Shown here piece by piece: positions 24,008-32,929 of a stretch of 32,929 bases of DNA (its first letter is position 1; each line of letters opens with the position of its first letter). Origin of the DNA: DASZCR01 sp035942915 (GTDB lineage Bacteria > Acidobacteriota > Blastocatellia > Pyrinomonadales > Pyrinomonadaceae); the NCBI GenBank assembly GCA_035942915.1, contig DASZCR010000301.1, positions 1 to 32,929 of the forward strand, read 5' to 3'. A program made the position numbers and the translations under genes. The notes below the pieces were generated by a model. It did no database searches. It was not told the DNA's origin and saw nothing but the letters and a program-made list of their open reading frames with translations.

Positions 24008-24483
24008 GGCAAACGTCACTGAGGGAACTAACAGCCACGCGTTCCAGAGATTGTCAGTCCTCGGCTTTGACGGTGTTCTTGGAATAGCCTCAATCCTCAA
24101 ACAATCTGAACTTAACTAACCGTAATTTCCACGGCTCAGTTGATGATTCGTCTCGTCCTTCATCCCCGAACTTTGTGCTGTAAAAATTGCCACATAACTC
24201 AAACTTCAATTCCTGATTCGAACATGGGCAACGAAACTGCCGAGCCTTATGTCCTCCGGCAGTTTCCGGCAGAAACTTTTCTTCGGCGCGACCGAGTCCT
24301 TCAGTAGAACCCTCGGTCGTTTTCAATAACAGCTAGAGAGCTCTTCGGCGTAGTCGTGCGGTAGCTTTGTCTAAAATCCGACCTCCACGACGCCTGAAAC
24401 AGCAAATCACCCGTCACAATCCGTCGTCCGACCCCGACCTGCCACGCCGGGTTTAGCTATCTTCCAGACAATCAGCGCGTCAC
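24008..24483 (+). other. Long NRPS leader with a 10-bp hairpin
   Basis: No coding ORF with a convincing start is present. GAAACTGCCG (24233-24242) pairs perfectly with CGGCAGTTTC (24257-24266) across a 14-base loop. A further CCGGCAG copy directly follows, so alternative pairing is possible. No known riboswitch class is recognised, and there is no adjacent T-tract. Confidence 0.4.
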
Positions 24484-27400
24484 TTGCCACACCCGATTCG
24501 CCGGGTGTCCAAGCCCACCTGTCCCTACGCACAGCAAACTATGAGACACGAAGGTGTTCACGAGTTGTTCAGCGCGAAGGCGCAAGACTGCGCGTCACAC
24601 GTCGCCATTGAGGGCGGCGCGCGGCGTCTGACTTACGGTGAACTGGAAGGGGCGGCGAACGCGCTGGCGAATTTACTAATCTCTTTCGCCACGCCGCGCG
24701 GCTCTCTGGTCGCCATTCTGTCGGACGACTCCGTCGCCAACATCGTCGGCATGATAGGTATTCTCAAGGCCGGCTGTGTCTTCGTCCCGCTCGACCCGAA
24801 AATTCCGCAGAAAAGATTGCAGGCGATAATTGCCGAGACCTCGCCTGAGTGGTTCGTCACCGAGTCGAAATTCTTCGGCACGCTCGGAGATGTCATGGCC
24901 GAGCGTGCAGCGCAGGCCAAAGTCATCAGTCTGGACGAGGGTTTGACAGACGTTGAGCCTCATCCGTATCGCTTCGCGCGTCTTGAGGCGATAGCGGCAG
25001 ACCGAAACACGGACAGTGTGGCGGTCGCGCGCGAGGCCGACGAGATGGCCTACATCTATTTCACGTCGGGTTCGACGGGCAGGCCGAAGGGAATTGCCGG
25101 ACGGCTTAAGGGCATCGACCACTTCATCAGGTGGGAGATAAAAACCTTCGGCGTCACGGAGGGAACGCGCGTCAGCCAGTTGACGCTGCCTTCGTTCGAC
25201 GCGTTCCTGAGAGATACCTTCACGCCTCTGTGCGCGGGCGGGACGGTCTGCGTGCCGTCTGACCGGGAACTGCTGCTCAATCCGGCCGCGCTGGCCGAGT
25301 GGATAGATAAAGAGCGCATCAACATCATTCATTGCGTGCCGTCGCTGTTTCGGCTCTTCTCCGGTCGGGTTTCGGATTCCGAAAGCTTCGCGGCGTTGCG
25401 ATACGTGCTGCTGTCGGGAGAGCGTGTGCTTCCGGCGGACGTGCGGCGTTGGGTCGAAGTCTTCGGCGAGCGCATCCCTCTGGTGAACCTCTACGGGCCG
25501 ACGGAGACGACGATGACAAAATTCTTTTACGTCATCAAACCGGAGGATAAAGACAGGCGTTCGATACCAATCGGAAAGCCGATGGAGGGCGCGCGCGCCA
25601 TCGTCGTCAACGAACTCGGCGCCATCTGCCCGCCGGGGACGGTCGGCGAAATCTACATCAGAACTCCTTATCGCACGCTCGGTTATTACCAGCAGCCGGA
25701 GTTGACGAAAGAGGTCTTCTTTCAGAATCCGTTCAACAACGACGCCAGAGACATCGTCTATCGGACGGGCGATTTGGGGCGCGTTTTGGAGGATGGCAAC
25801 TTCGAGTTCATCGGGCGGAAAGACCAGCAGGTAAAAATCAGAGGGGTGAGGATTGAACTGAGCGAGATTGAAAACCTGCTGCGCGAGCACGAGGCGGTTC
25901 AGGATGTCGCCGTCACGGCGCAGAATGAGACAAGCGACAACAATTATCTGTGCGCTTACGTCGTGCTGGCGGGCGACACGGACGCGAGCGCGCTGCGCGA
26001 GCATCTCGCGCAGAGTCTACCCGCGTACATGATGCCTTCGGCGTTTGTGAAGATGGAGGCGTTGCCGCGCACGGCGACGGGCAAGGTTGACCGGCATGCG
26101 CTGCCCGCTTTGAGCGAGGCGCTGAAGGAAGCTAAAGAGGCGCGCATTGCGCCCCGCACGCCGGTCGAAGAGGGACTGGCGGGCATCTGGTCGCAATTCC
26201 TCGACGTGCCGCGCCTCAGTGTCCACGACAATTTCTTTGCACTCGGCGGCCACTCTCTGCTCGCCATGCAACTGCTCTCACGCGTGCGCGATGCGTTTCA
26301 GGTCGAGGTCGCTCTGCGCAACTTCTTCGAGTCGCCGACGGTGGCCGGTCTTGCCGGTCACGTCGAAGCGGCGTTGAGGAGCGCGGCCGGGACGACTGCG
26401 CCGCCCATCGGCCGCGTCGAGCGCAACGGCGAAGCCGCGCTCTCTTTCGCGCAGCAACGTCTCTGGTTTCTCGATTACCTTGAGCCGGGCAATCCCGCTT
26501 ACAACATCTCTTCGGCGGTGCGCCTCTCAGGCACGCTCGACCATGCGGCGCTCGAACGCGCCTTCACAGAGATTCTGCGACGCCACGAGGTCTTACGCAC
26601 GACGTTTGCCGACGTGGAAGGGACGCCCGTCCAGACAATCGCGAAGACGCTGCCCGTGCCGCTGACGATGATTGACCTGAGCCAGCTTGCGCCGGACGAG
26701 AGGGAAGAGCGTGCGCTTCGTCTGAAGTCGGAGGAGGCGCGGCGTCCGTTCGATTTGCGGCGCGGCCCGTTGCTGAGAGTAACGCTCCTCAGGATGTCTG
26801 AGCGTGAGCACGTCGCTCTGCTGACGATGCATCACATCATCTCGGACGATTGGTCGATGGGCGTCCTCATCGGCGAGATTGGTAAGCTCTACGAAGCCTT
26901 CGTCAACGGAGAACCTTCGCCGCTGCCCGAACTCGCCGTGCAGTATGCGGACTACGCGCACTGGCAACAGCAATGGCTGCGAGGCGAGGTTTTAGAGACG
27001 CATCTCGACTACTGGCGGCAGAAACTCGGCGGCGGCCAAACGCCCGTCCTGAGACTTCCGACCGTGCGGCCGCGCCCTGCCGTGCAGACTTTCCGGGGAG
27101 CGCGCGAAACGCTGTCGCTCTCGCAGGAATTGACGGACGCCTTGAAGGAGTTTTGCCTGCGTCAGAACGTGACGATGTTTATGACGCTTTTGGCGGCGTT
27201 CAAAACTCTGCTCTATCGCTACACGAATCAGGAAGAGATAACGGTCGGCTCGCCCATCGCCAATCGCAACCGCAGCGAGATTGAGCCGCTGATAGGCTTC
27301 TTCGTCAACACGCTGGTACTGCGCACGGACTTGTCGGGCGAACTGACGTTCGCGCAGTTGTTGGAACGCGTGCGCGATGCGTCGCTCGCCGCTTACGCTC

Positions 27401-30400
27401 ATCAGGATTTGCCCTTCGAGAAGATTGTCGATGCGTTGCAGCCGACGAGAGACTTGAGCCACACGCCGCTCTTTCAAGTGATGTTCACTTTGCAGAACAT
27501 CTGGATGCCGACGCTTGAAAGCTCAAGCCTGAAGATGGACTTTCTCGACTCGCACACCGGCACGGCGAAGTTCGATTTGGAACTCATCCTTGTTGACCGG
27601 GGCGGCGAGGCGCTCTTCGGCGCGCTCGAATACAACACAGACCTCTTCGACGCAGAGACGGCGCGGCGTCTGCTCGGCCATTTCCGGCAGTTGCTCGAAA
27701 GCATCGTCGCCAATCCGCAGCAGAAGCTGGCAGACCTGCCTCTGCTCGCGGAGGACGAGCGGCGGCGGATGCTCGTCGAGTGGAACGATTCGGCCATCAG
27801 CTATCCTCTCGACAGTTGCATCCACGAACTCTTCGAGGCGCAGGTGGAGCGCACGCCTGAAGCCATCGCCGTCACGTTTCATGACGAGCAGTTGACTTAC
27901 GCGCAACTGAACGCGCGCGTCAACAAGTTGGCTCATGCGCTGGTCGAGCATGGCGTGGGCGCGGAAGTGATTGTGGCGCTGCTGGCCGAGCGCGGCATAG
28001 ATTTCCTGACGGCCGTGCTTGCCATCTTCAAAGCGGGCGGCGCATACGTCCCGCTCGACCCGGCGCACCCGACGCCGCGCCTGCGTAGCGTGCTCGCAGA
28101 GAGTCGCAGCAGTCTCGTCTTATCGACGAGAGAGTTCGTGCCAGCACTGTCGGACGCGCTGACGGGTTTGAGTGAAGAGCGGCCGGAACTGTTGTTGATT
28201 GAGAAACTGCTTGAGGGCGAGCGTCCGGTAGAGAATCTGCCGCGACGCTGCGCGCCTGCCAATCTCGCCTACGTCATCTTCACTTCGGGTTCGACGGGAG
28301 TGCCGAAAGGGGCGATGGTCGAGCATCGTGGGATGCTCAATCATCTCTACGCCAAAATCACAGACCTCAAACTGACCGGCGCGGATACGGTGGCGCAGAC
28401 GGCCTCGCAATGCTTCGACATTTCGGTCTGGCAATTCCTCGCCGCGCTGCTCGTCGGCGGGCGCGTCTGCGTCTTCGACGACGAGGCGGCGCACGACGCC
28501 GCGCGTCTGCTCGAAGAGATTCGACGCCAGCGCATCAACATCTTCGAGACCGTGCCGACGTTGCTGCGCGCCACGCTCAACCACAGTGAAGCGAGCGGCG
28601 CTGAACGTCTGCGGCTCGACGGCCTGAGATGGATGCTGGTCACGGGCGAGGCGCTGCCGCCGGACATCTGCCGGCAATGGCTCGACGTTTACCCGGAAGT
28701 TCCCTTGATGAACGCATACGGGCCGACCGAGTGCTCGGACGACGTGACGCATTGCGTGATTAGTGTGCCTCCCTCGGCGGAGGTCGCACACATGCCCATC
28801 GGTCGCCCGGTCTCCAACATGAAGCTCTACATCCTCGACGCGCGCCTCAATCCCGTCCCCGTCGGCGTGAGCGGAGAGTTGTACGTCGGAGGCGTCGGCG
28901 TCGGGCGCGGCTATCTCAACAACGCGAGACAGACGGCGCAGGTCTTCATCCCGCATCCCTTCTCGGAAGTCCCCGGCGCGCGGCTTTACAAGACGGGCGA
29001 CCTCGCGCGTTTTCTGCCCGACGGCCAGATAGAATTTCTCGGTCGCATCGATTATCAGGTGAAGATTCGCGGCTTCCGCATCGAACTCGGCGAGATTGAG
29101 ACGGCGCTGGCCGCGCATCCTGCGGTACACGATGCGGTGGTGTTGGTGCGCGAGGACGTGCCGGGAGACAAGAGGCTCGTGGCCTACGTCGTCCCGGCCG
29201 GCGATGAACGCGTGAGCACGAGCGAGTTGCGTAACTTCCTCAAGCAACGTCTGCCCGAATACATGTCGCCGTCGGCCTTCGTCGTCCTCGACGCGCTGCC
29301 GCTCACGTCGAACGGCAAGGTTGACCGCAAGGCGCTGCCCGCGCCCGAAGGCGAGCGACCGGAGTTGAACGCCGAGTTCAGCCTGCCGCGCACCACGTCG
29401 GAAGCGCAGTTGGTCGATATCTGGCAGCAGGTCTTGCGCGTCGAGCGCGTCGGCATCCACGACAACTTTTTCGAGTTGGGCGGCGACTCGATTCTGATGA
29501 TTCAGATTATCTCCAAAGCCAACGCCGTCGGCCTGCACCTCACTCTGCGCCAGTTCTTCCAGCATCAGACGGTCGCCGAACTGGCCGCGCTCGTCTCCGA
29601 CGCGCAACACGTCCACGCCGAACAGGGCATCGTCACCGGAGACGTGCCTTTAACTCCCGTCCAGCATTGGCTCGTCGAACAGAATCTCGCAGACCTGCAC
29701 CACTTCAATCTCGCGTTGATGCTTGAAGTGCCATCCTCCGACAACTCCGCGCTCTGGTCGGAGGTCGTGCGCCAACTGCTCTCGCATCACGACGCGTTGC
29801 GCCTGCGTTTCGACAGGCAGGAGACGGGCTGGCGACAGTTCAACGACGCGCCGGGCGAAACAGTGCCTTTCTCATGGCTGAATCTTGCGGAGATGCCGGA
29901 GCAGGAGCAGTCGCAGGCCATCGAGAGGGCTGCCGCCGAATTGCAGGCCAGTCTCAACCTCTCCGCAGGCCCTATCGTCCGCATCGCGCTCTTCCATCTC
30001 GGCGCGAACCAGCGCGGCCGTCTTTTAATCGTCATCCATCACATGGCGATTGACGGCGTCTCTTGGCGCATCCTGATTGAAGACCTCATGCTCGCACACG
30101 AGCAACTGAGTCGCGGCGAGACGGTCAGACTCCCGTCGAAGACCACCTCTTTCAAGCGTTGGGCGGAGCGGCTCGACGAACACGCGCGCTCGCTAGAGTT
30201 GCAACAGGAGGCGAGCTACTGGCTCTCCGAACCGCGCAGGCGCGTCCGACGCCTGCCGCTCGACTTCCCGCACGGCCTCAATACGGTTGACTCGACGCGC
30301 TTCATCACGCGCACGCTGACGAACGAAGAGACGCGCCTGCTGCTGCAAAGCGTCCCGGCCGTCTTTCACACGCAGATTGATGAAGTCTTGCTGACGGCGC

Positions 30401-31065
30401 TGGCGCAGACCTTCAAGAACTGGACGGGCAAGCGACGCCTGCTCGTCGATGTCGAAGGGCACGGGCGCGAAGACCTGTTCACGGACGCAGACCTCTCGCG
30501 CACGGTCGGTTGGTTCACGGCCATCTATCCCGTCTTGCTCGACCTCGGCGAGAGTGTGCAGATAGAGGACGCGCTGCGAGCGGTCAGCGAGCAGTTGCGC
30601 GCCGTCCCGAATCAGGGCATCGGTTACGGCCTGCTGCGTTACCTCGCCGCTGATGCCGGGACAAGAGAGATGCTCGGCCAACTGCCACCTTCGGAAGTCA
30701 TCTTCAACTATCTCGGTCAGTTCGATAACAACCTGACGGAGGCTTCGTCCGCGTGGGGCTTGGCGAGCGAGTCAATCGGCTCAGTCCGCAGCCCTCGACA
30801 GCAGCGGCGTTACCTGCTCGAAATCACCGGCAGCGTCTCCGGCGAACGTCTCCATCTGACCTGGAAATACAGCGAGAACATTCATAAACGCGCGACCGTC
30901 GAGCGCCTCGCCAACGGCTACACGCACGCCTTGCAGTCGATTATCAAGCGCCATCAGGCGCACGCCGCCCCGCCGCGCGCAGAGGCCGCCAGCGACTTCC
31001 CCGGCATCGACCTCAATCAGGAAAAGCTCGACAAGATTCTCTCCGAACTGAAACTCAACGGATAG
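24484..31065 (+). CDS. Nonribosomal peptide synthetase, A-T-C-A-T-E
   Basis: 2193 aa from the TTG at 24484; an ATG at 24541 (residue 20) is equally possible, since neither has a Shine-Dalgarno. Domain order: A1 (about 25-540, core FTSGSTGRPKG at 193-203, NLYGPTE), T1 (Ser591 in LGGHSLL), C (about 640-1090, HHIISDDW at 783-790), A2 (about 1110-1610, YVIFTSGSTGVPKG from 1263, NAYGPTE), T2 (Ser1669 in LGGDSIL), and E (about 1720-2160, HHMAIDGVSW at 1852-1861, VEGHGRED, FNYLGQFD). The first module lacks a C domain, so this is probably the loading protein; it joins two residues and epimerises the second to D. Specificity positions by GrsA alignment read D-A-R-H-L-S-L-M-T for A1 and D-I-W-E-L-T-A-D-D for A2; the acidic A2 pocket suggests a basic or polar side chain (inference). 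Confidence 0.9.
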   Translation: MPHPIRRVSKPTCPYAQQTMRHEGVHELFSAKAQDCASHVAIEGGARRLTYGELEGAANALANLLISFATPRGSLVAILSDDSVANIVGMIGILKAGCVFVPLDPKIPQKRLQAIIAETSPEWFVTESKFFGTLGDVMAERAAQAKVISLDEGLTDVEPHPYRFARLEAIAADRNTDSVAVAREADEMAYIYFTSGSTGRPKGIAGRLKGIDHFIRWEIKTFGVTEGTRVSQLTLPSFDAFLRDTFTPLCAGGTVCVPSDRELLLNPAALAEWIDKERINIIHCVPSLFRLFSGRVSDSESFAALRYVLLSGERVLPADVRRWVEVFGERIPLVNLYGPTETTMTKFFYVIKPEDKDRRSIPIGKPMEGARAIVVNELGAICPPGTVGEIYIRTPYRTLGYYQQPELTKEVFFQNPFNNDARDIVYRTGDLGRVLEDGNFEFIGRKDQQVKIRGVRIELSEIENLLREHEAVQDVAVTAQNETSDNNYLCAYVVLAGDTDASALREHLAQSLPAYMMPSAFVKMEALPRTATGKVDRHALPALSEALKEAKEARIAPRTPVEEGLAGIWSQFLDVPRLSVHDNFFALGGHSLLAMQLLSRVRDAFQVEVALRNFFESPTVAGLAGHVEAALRSAAGTTAPPIGRVERNGEAALSFAQQRLWFLDYLEPGNPAYNISSAVRLSGTLDHAALERAFTEILRRHEVLRTTFADVEGTPVQTIAKTLPVPLTMIDLSQLAPDEREERALRLKSEEARRPFDLRRGPLLRVTLLRMSEREHVALLTMHHIISDDWSMGVLIGEIGKLYEAFVNGEPSPLPELAVQYADYAHWQQQWLRGEVLETHLDYWRQKLGGGQTPVLRLPTVRPRPAVQTFRGARETLSLSQELTDALKEFCLRQNVTMFMTLLAAFKTLLYRYTNQEEITVGSPIANRNRSEIEPLIGFFVNTLVLRTDLSGELTFAQLLERVRDASLAAYAHQDLPFEKIVDALQPTRDLSHTPLFQVMFTLQNIWMPTLESSSLKMDFLDSHTGTAKFDLELILVDRGGEALFGALEYNTDLFDAETARRLLGHFRQLLESIVANPQQKLADLPLLAEDERRRMLVEWNDSAISYPLDSCIHELFEAQVERTPEAIAVTFHDEQLTYAQLNARVNKLAHALVEHGVGAEVIVALLAERGIDFLTAVLAIFKAGGAYVPLDPAHPTPRLRSVLAESRSSLVLSTREFVPALSDALTGLSEERPELLLIEKLLEGERPVENLPRRCAPANLAYVIFTSGSTGVPKGAMVEHRGMLNHLYAKITDLKLTGADTVAQTASQCFDISVWQFLAALLVGGRVCVFDDEAAHDAARLLEEIRRQRINIFETVPTLLRATLNHSEASGAERLRLDGLRWMLVTGEALPPDICRQWLDVYPEVPLMNAYGPTECSDDVTHCVISVPPSAEVAHMPIGRPVSNMKLYILDARLNPVPVGVSGELYVGGVGVGRGYLNNARQTAQVFIPHPFSEVPGARLYKTGDLARFLPDGQIEFLGRIDYQVKIRGFRIELGEIETALAAHPAVHDAVVLVREDVPGDKRLVAYVVPAGDERVSTSELRNFLKQRLPEYMSPSAFVVLDALPLTSNGKVDRKALPAPEGERPELNAEFSLPRTTSEAQLVDIWQQVLRVERVGIHDNFFELGGDSILMIQIISKANAVGLHLTLRQFFQHQTVAELAALVSDAQHVHAEQGIVTGDVPLTPVQHWLVEQNLADLHHFNLALMLEVPSSDNSALWSEVVRQLLSHHDALRLRFDRQETGWRQFNDAPGETVPFSWLNLAEMPEQEQSQAIERAAAELQASLNLSAGPIVRIALFHLGANQRGRLLIVIHHMAIDGVSWRILIEDLMLAHEQLSRGETVRLPSKTTSFKRWAERLDEHARSLELQQEASYWLSEPRRRVRRLPLDFPHGLNTVDSTRFITRTLTNEETRLLLQSVPAVFHTQIDEVLLTALAQTFKNWTGKRRLLVDVEGHGREDLFTDADLSRTVGWFTAIYPVLLDLGESVQIEDALRAVSEQLRAVPNQGIGYGLLRYLAADAGTREMLGQLPPSEVIFNYLGQFDNNLTEASSAWGLASESIGSVRSPRQQRRYLLEITGSVSGERLHLTWKYSENIHKRATVERLANGYTHALQSIIKRHQAHAAPPRAEAASDFPGIDLNQEKLDKILSELKLNG

Positions 31066-31075
31066 GTATTCATCC

Positions 31076-32929
31076 ATGAGCACAAAGAGCTACGAAGCTA
31101 TCTATCCACTTTCGCCGTCTCAGCAGGGCATGCTCTTCGAGACGCTGGTCGCGCCGGATTCCGGCATACACATCGAGCAGATAGTCTTCGACCTCGAAGG
31201 GCGACTCGATTTCTCCGCCTTCGAGCGCGCGTGGCAAGAGGTCGTCAAACGTCACCCCATCCTCCGCACAGTCTTCGTCTGGCAAGAGCAGGAAGAGCCG
31301 CTTCAGGTCGTGCTCGAAGATGTCGCCGTGCCGTTCGTCCGACACGACTGGCGAGACCTTCCGGCTTCCGAGCAGCAGCAACTTCTCGACGCCTATCTAC
31401 AGGCCGACGGCCGTCAGGGCTTTGAAGTCTCGAAGCCGCCGCTCATGCGCCTTGCGCTCTTCCAGATTGCCGAGACGCAATACAAATTGGTCTGGAGCTA
31501 TCATCACATCCTGATGGACGGCTGGTGTCGTCCCATCGTTTTCAACGAACTGCTCGCCTTCTATCACGCACACAGTCAGGGTCGAAAACTTCAACTCGAA
31601 AGCACGCGCCCCTACAAAGACTACATCGCGTGGCTCAAGCAACAAGACCTCGCGCGCGCCGAGACCTTCTGGCGGCGCACGCTGCAAGGCTTCACCGAGC
31701 CGACGCCCCTCGGCGCTCCGGCCGAGCCTCTCCATCTCGACGAGAGCGAAGAGCTTTACGGCGGCTACAAAGTGCCTCTCTCCGTCGAGGCCACCAATGC
31801 CCTGCGCTCCCTGACGAGACAGCATCAATTGACGCTGAACACGCTGGTGCAGGGCGTGTGGGCGCTGCTGCTGGCGCGCTACGGCGGCGCACAGGAGGTC
31901 GTCTTCGGCGTCACGGTTTCGGGGCGTCCGCCCAACGAGACGGGCTTCGATTCGACGATAGGAATGTTCATCAACACGTTGCCGGTGCGCGTCGAGGTGT
32001 CGCCCTCCGCGTCGCTCTGGCCTTGGCTCAGAGAGCTTCAGGCGCGCAACTTCACGCTGCGCCAGTACGAATACAGCCCGGCCAGCCTGATACATCAATG
32101 GAGCGAGATACCCGGCACGCAGCCGCTCTACGAAAGCCTCATCGTCTTTGAGAATTACCCGGTCAATCAATCGCCGGTCGAATCCGACACGAACATCAAC
32201 ATCACGAACGTCCACACCAGAGGCGCGCGCACCAAGTACGCGACGACACTGCTGGCGACGCTCGGCGCAGAGTTGTGGCTGCAACTCATCTACGACCGGC
32301 GGCGTCTCGACGACACGTCCGGCCGACACATCATCGACCACCTGCTGACGCTCCTGAACGCCATCGCCGCGCAGCCCGAACGGCAACTGTCGGCGCTCCT
32401 CGACATCATCCCTACGGACGAAATCCCGCGCATCCGACCCGTTCAGGAACGCGAGCCGCAGAGGCCGCAGGGTCAGTTCGTCGCGCCCCGCAATCAAATC
32501 GAGGAGATTCTCTGCGGCATCTGGTCGGACGTGCTCGGCGTGAAAGAGATAAGCGTCGAAGACAACTTCTTCGAGTTAGGCGGACACTCTCTGCTCGCCA
32601 CACAACTCATCGCACTCCTGCGCGATGCCTTCCGCCTGCCCCTCCCACTCGGCTCCCTCTTCCAATCACCAACCGTCGCCGGACTCGCACAAGAGATTGC
32701 TCGTCTGCGTCGTGACTCAGAAGAGACTTCCGCACAGTCTCCTTCTCATTCATCTTCCTTCGACGCTCTACCAAAGATTGTCTCTGATAGAGAGCATCGG
32801 TATGAGCCGTTTCCTCTGACCGATATTCAACAAGCATATTGGGTGGGCAGAAGTTCATCGCTGGAACTGGGAGGAGTAGCGACACACATCTATTTTGAGG
32901 TGGAAGGCAGAGGGATAGATGTAGAGAGA
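31076..32929 (+). CDS. NRPS protein 2, C-T-Cy..., 3' partial
   Basis: Starts at the ATG ten bases after the first NRPS stop and remains open to the window edge (618 codons). It begins with a C domain (IYPLSPSQQGMLFE; active HHILMDGW at 143-150), which follows an upstream E domain and so should accept a D-configured donor. A carrier domain follows directly (Ser505 in LGGHSLL), without an adenylation domain between. At about 580 a third domain begins: FPLTDIQQAYWVGR is the N-terminal signature of heterocyclisation (Cy)-type condensation domains. Thus the product may contain a thiazoline/oxazoline if a Cys/Ser/Thr module follows, which is inference. The missing A domain must be supplied in trans or lies outside. 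Confidence 0.85.
   Translation, partial: MSTKSYEAIYPLSPSQQGMLFETLVAPDSGIHIEQIVFDLEGRLDFSAFERAWQEVVKRHPILRTVFVWQEQEEPLQVVLEDVAVPFVRHDWRDLPASEQQQLLDAYLQADGRQGFEVSKPPLMRLALFQIAETQYKLVWSYHHILMDGWCRPIVFNELLAFYHAHSQGRKLQLESTRPYKDYIAWLKQQDLARAETFWRRTLQGFTEPTPLGAPAEPLHLDESEELYGGYKVPLSVEATNALRSLTRQHQLTLNTLVQGVWALLLARYGGAQEVVFGVTVSGRPPNETGFDSTIGMFINTLPVRVEVSPSASLWPWLRELQARNFTLRQYEYSPASLIHQWSEIPGTQPLYESLIVFENYPVNQSPVESDTNINITNVHTRGARTKYATTLLATLGAELWLQLIYDRRRLDDTSGRHIIDHLLTLLNAIAAQPERQLSALLDIIPTDEIPRIRPVQEREPQRPQGQFVAPRNQIEEILCGIWSDVLGVKEISVEDNFFELGGHSLLATQLIALLRDAFRLPLPLGSLFQSPTVAGLAQEIARLRRDSEETSAQSPSHSSSFDALPKIVSDREHRYEPFPLTDIQQAYWVGRSSSLELGGVATHIYFEVEGRGIDVER

Noticed and set aside
24205..24235. GATTCGAAC, resembling a tRNA T-arm
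   Set aside because: No acceptor stem, D-arm or anticodon arm can be drawn around it.
24090..24326. 78-aa minus-strand ORF in the divergent region
   Set aside because: TTG start without a ribosome-binding site, no recognisable family, and it overlaps the hairpin in the NRPS leader.
24676..26004. Long antisense ORF opposite the first A domain
   Set aside because: Arg/His/Asp-rich composition typical of antisense frames in GC-rich genes; same for the ORFs at 28120-29616 and 31397-32497.
1..32929. Genome-wide reassignment of UGA as an explanation for the two interrupted genes
   Set aside because: UGA is a normal terminator of several intact genes here (for example those ending at 6721, 9832 and 21937).

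Overview
The window is a GC-rich bacterial chromosome segment. Gene style suggests a soil Acidobacteriota-type genome (Blastocatellia-like): many exported proteins of unknown function, DUF4386-type membrane proteins, TPR proteins, a two-component system and an NRPS cluster. This is an inference, because no rRNA or ribosomal protein gene is present. UGA is an ordinary stop in several genes here, so the genetic code is standard.

Layout: (1) 1-4.85 kb, plus strand: a 5'-truncated exported alpha/beta hydrolase, an exported protein of unknown function and a GH1-like glycosidase, with hairpin terminators between them. (2) 4.88-8.4 kb, minus strand: a tightly coupled three-gene operon of an exported helical protein, a membrane-anchored thioredoxin-fold protein and a membrane-anchored TPR protein. 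The thioredoxin gene is interrupted by an in-frame UGA exactly at the first Cys of its CxxC motif. A perfect hairpin with the geometry of a bacterial SECIS follows it, so I read it as a selenoprotein (U-P-Y-C). (3) 8.4-9.45 kb: a mostly non-coding stretch with a Cys-rich secreted peptide, a long inverted repeat and a possible gene relic. (4) 9.45-14.1 kb: two tandem receiver-only response regulators, an MFS transporter, a relic of an M1-type aminopeptidase C-terminus and three small membrane proteins. (5) 14.3-16.75 kb: a histidine kinase/OmpR-type regulator pair.

(6) 17.2-19.3 kb: an ExeA/TniB-like AAA ATPase overlapping a winged-helix protein. The coding sequence of the second gene carries two dense arrays of a 9-bp site (ACTMCTGTA and its complement) on a 12-bp grid, including perfect palindromes. 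They look like protein-binding sites (iterons or operators) placed inside the gene, in the manner of the phage lambda O gene. A c-type cytochrome follows.

(7) 19.7-32.9 kb: two divergent transcription units. The leftward unit encodes a NitT/TauT/SsuA-like ABC importer. Its binding-protein gene has an in-frame UGA at residue 53 (U-HLT-C), a second selenoprotein candidate. Its ATPase is fused in one frame to a flavin-dependent-halogenase-like enzyme with the GWAWQIP motif. The rightward unit encodes NRPS proteins (A-T-C-A-T-E, then C-T-Cy...), continuing beyond the window. Divergent TTGACN-16-TATTAT promoters with a palindrome between them connect the two units. The most unusual items are the two UGA-containing genes, the ABC-halogenase fusion beside an NRPS, and the intragenic site arrays.
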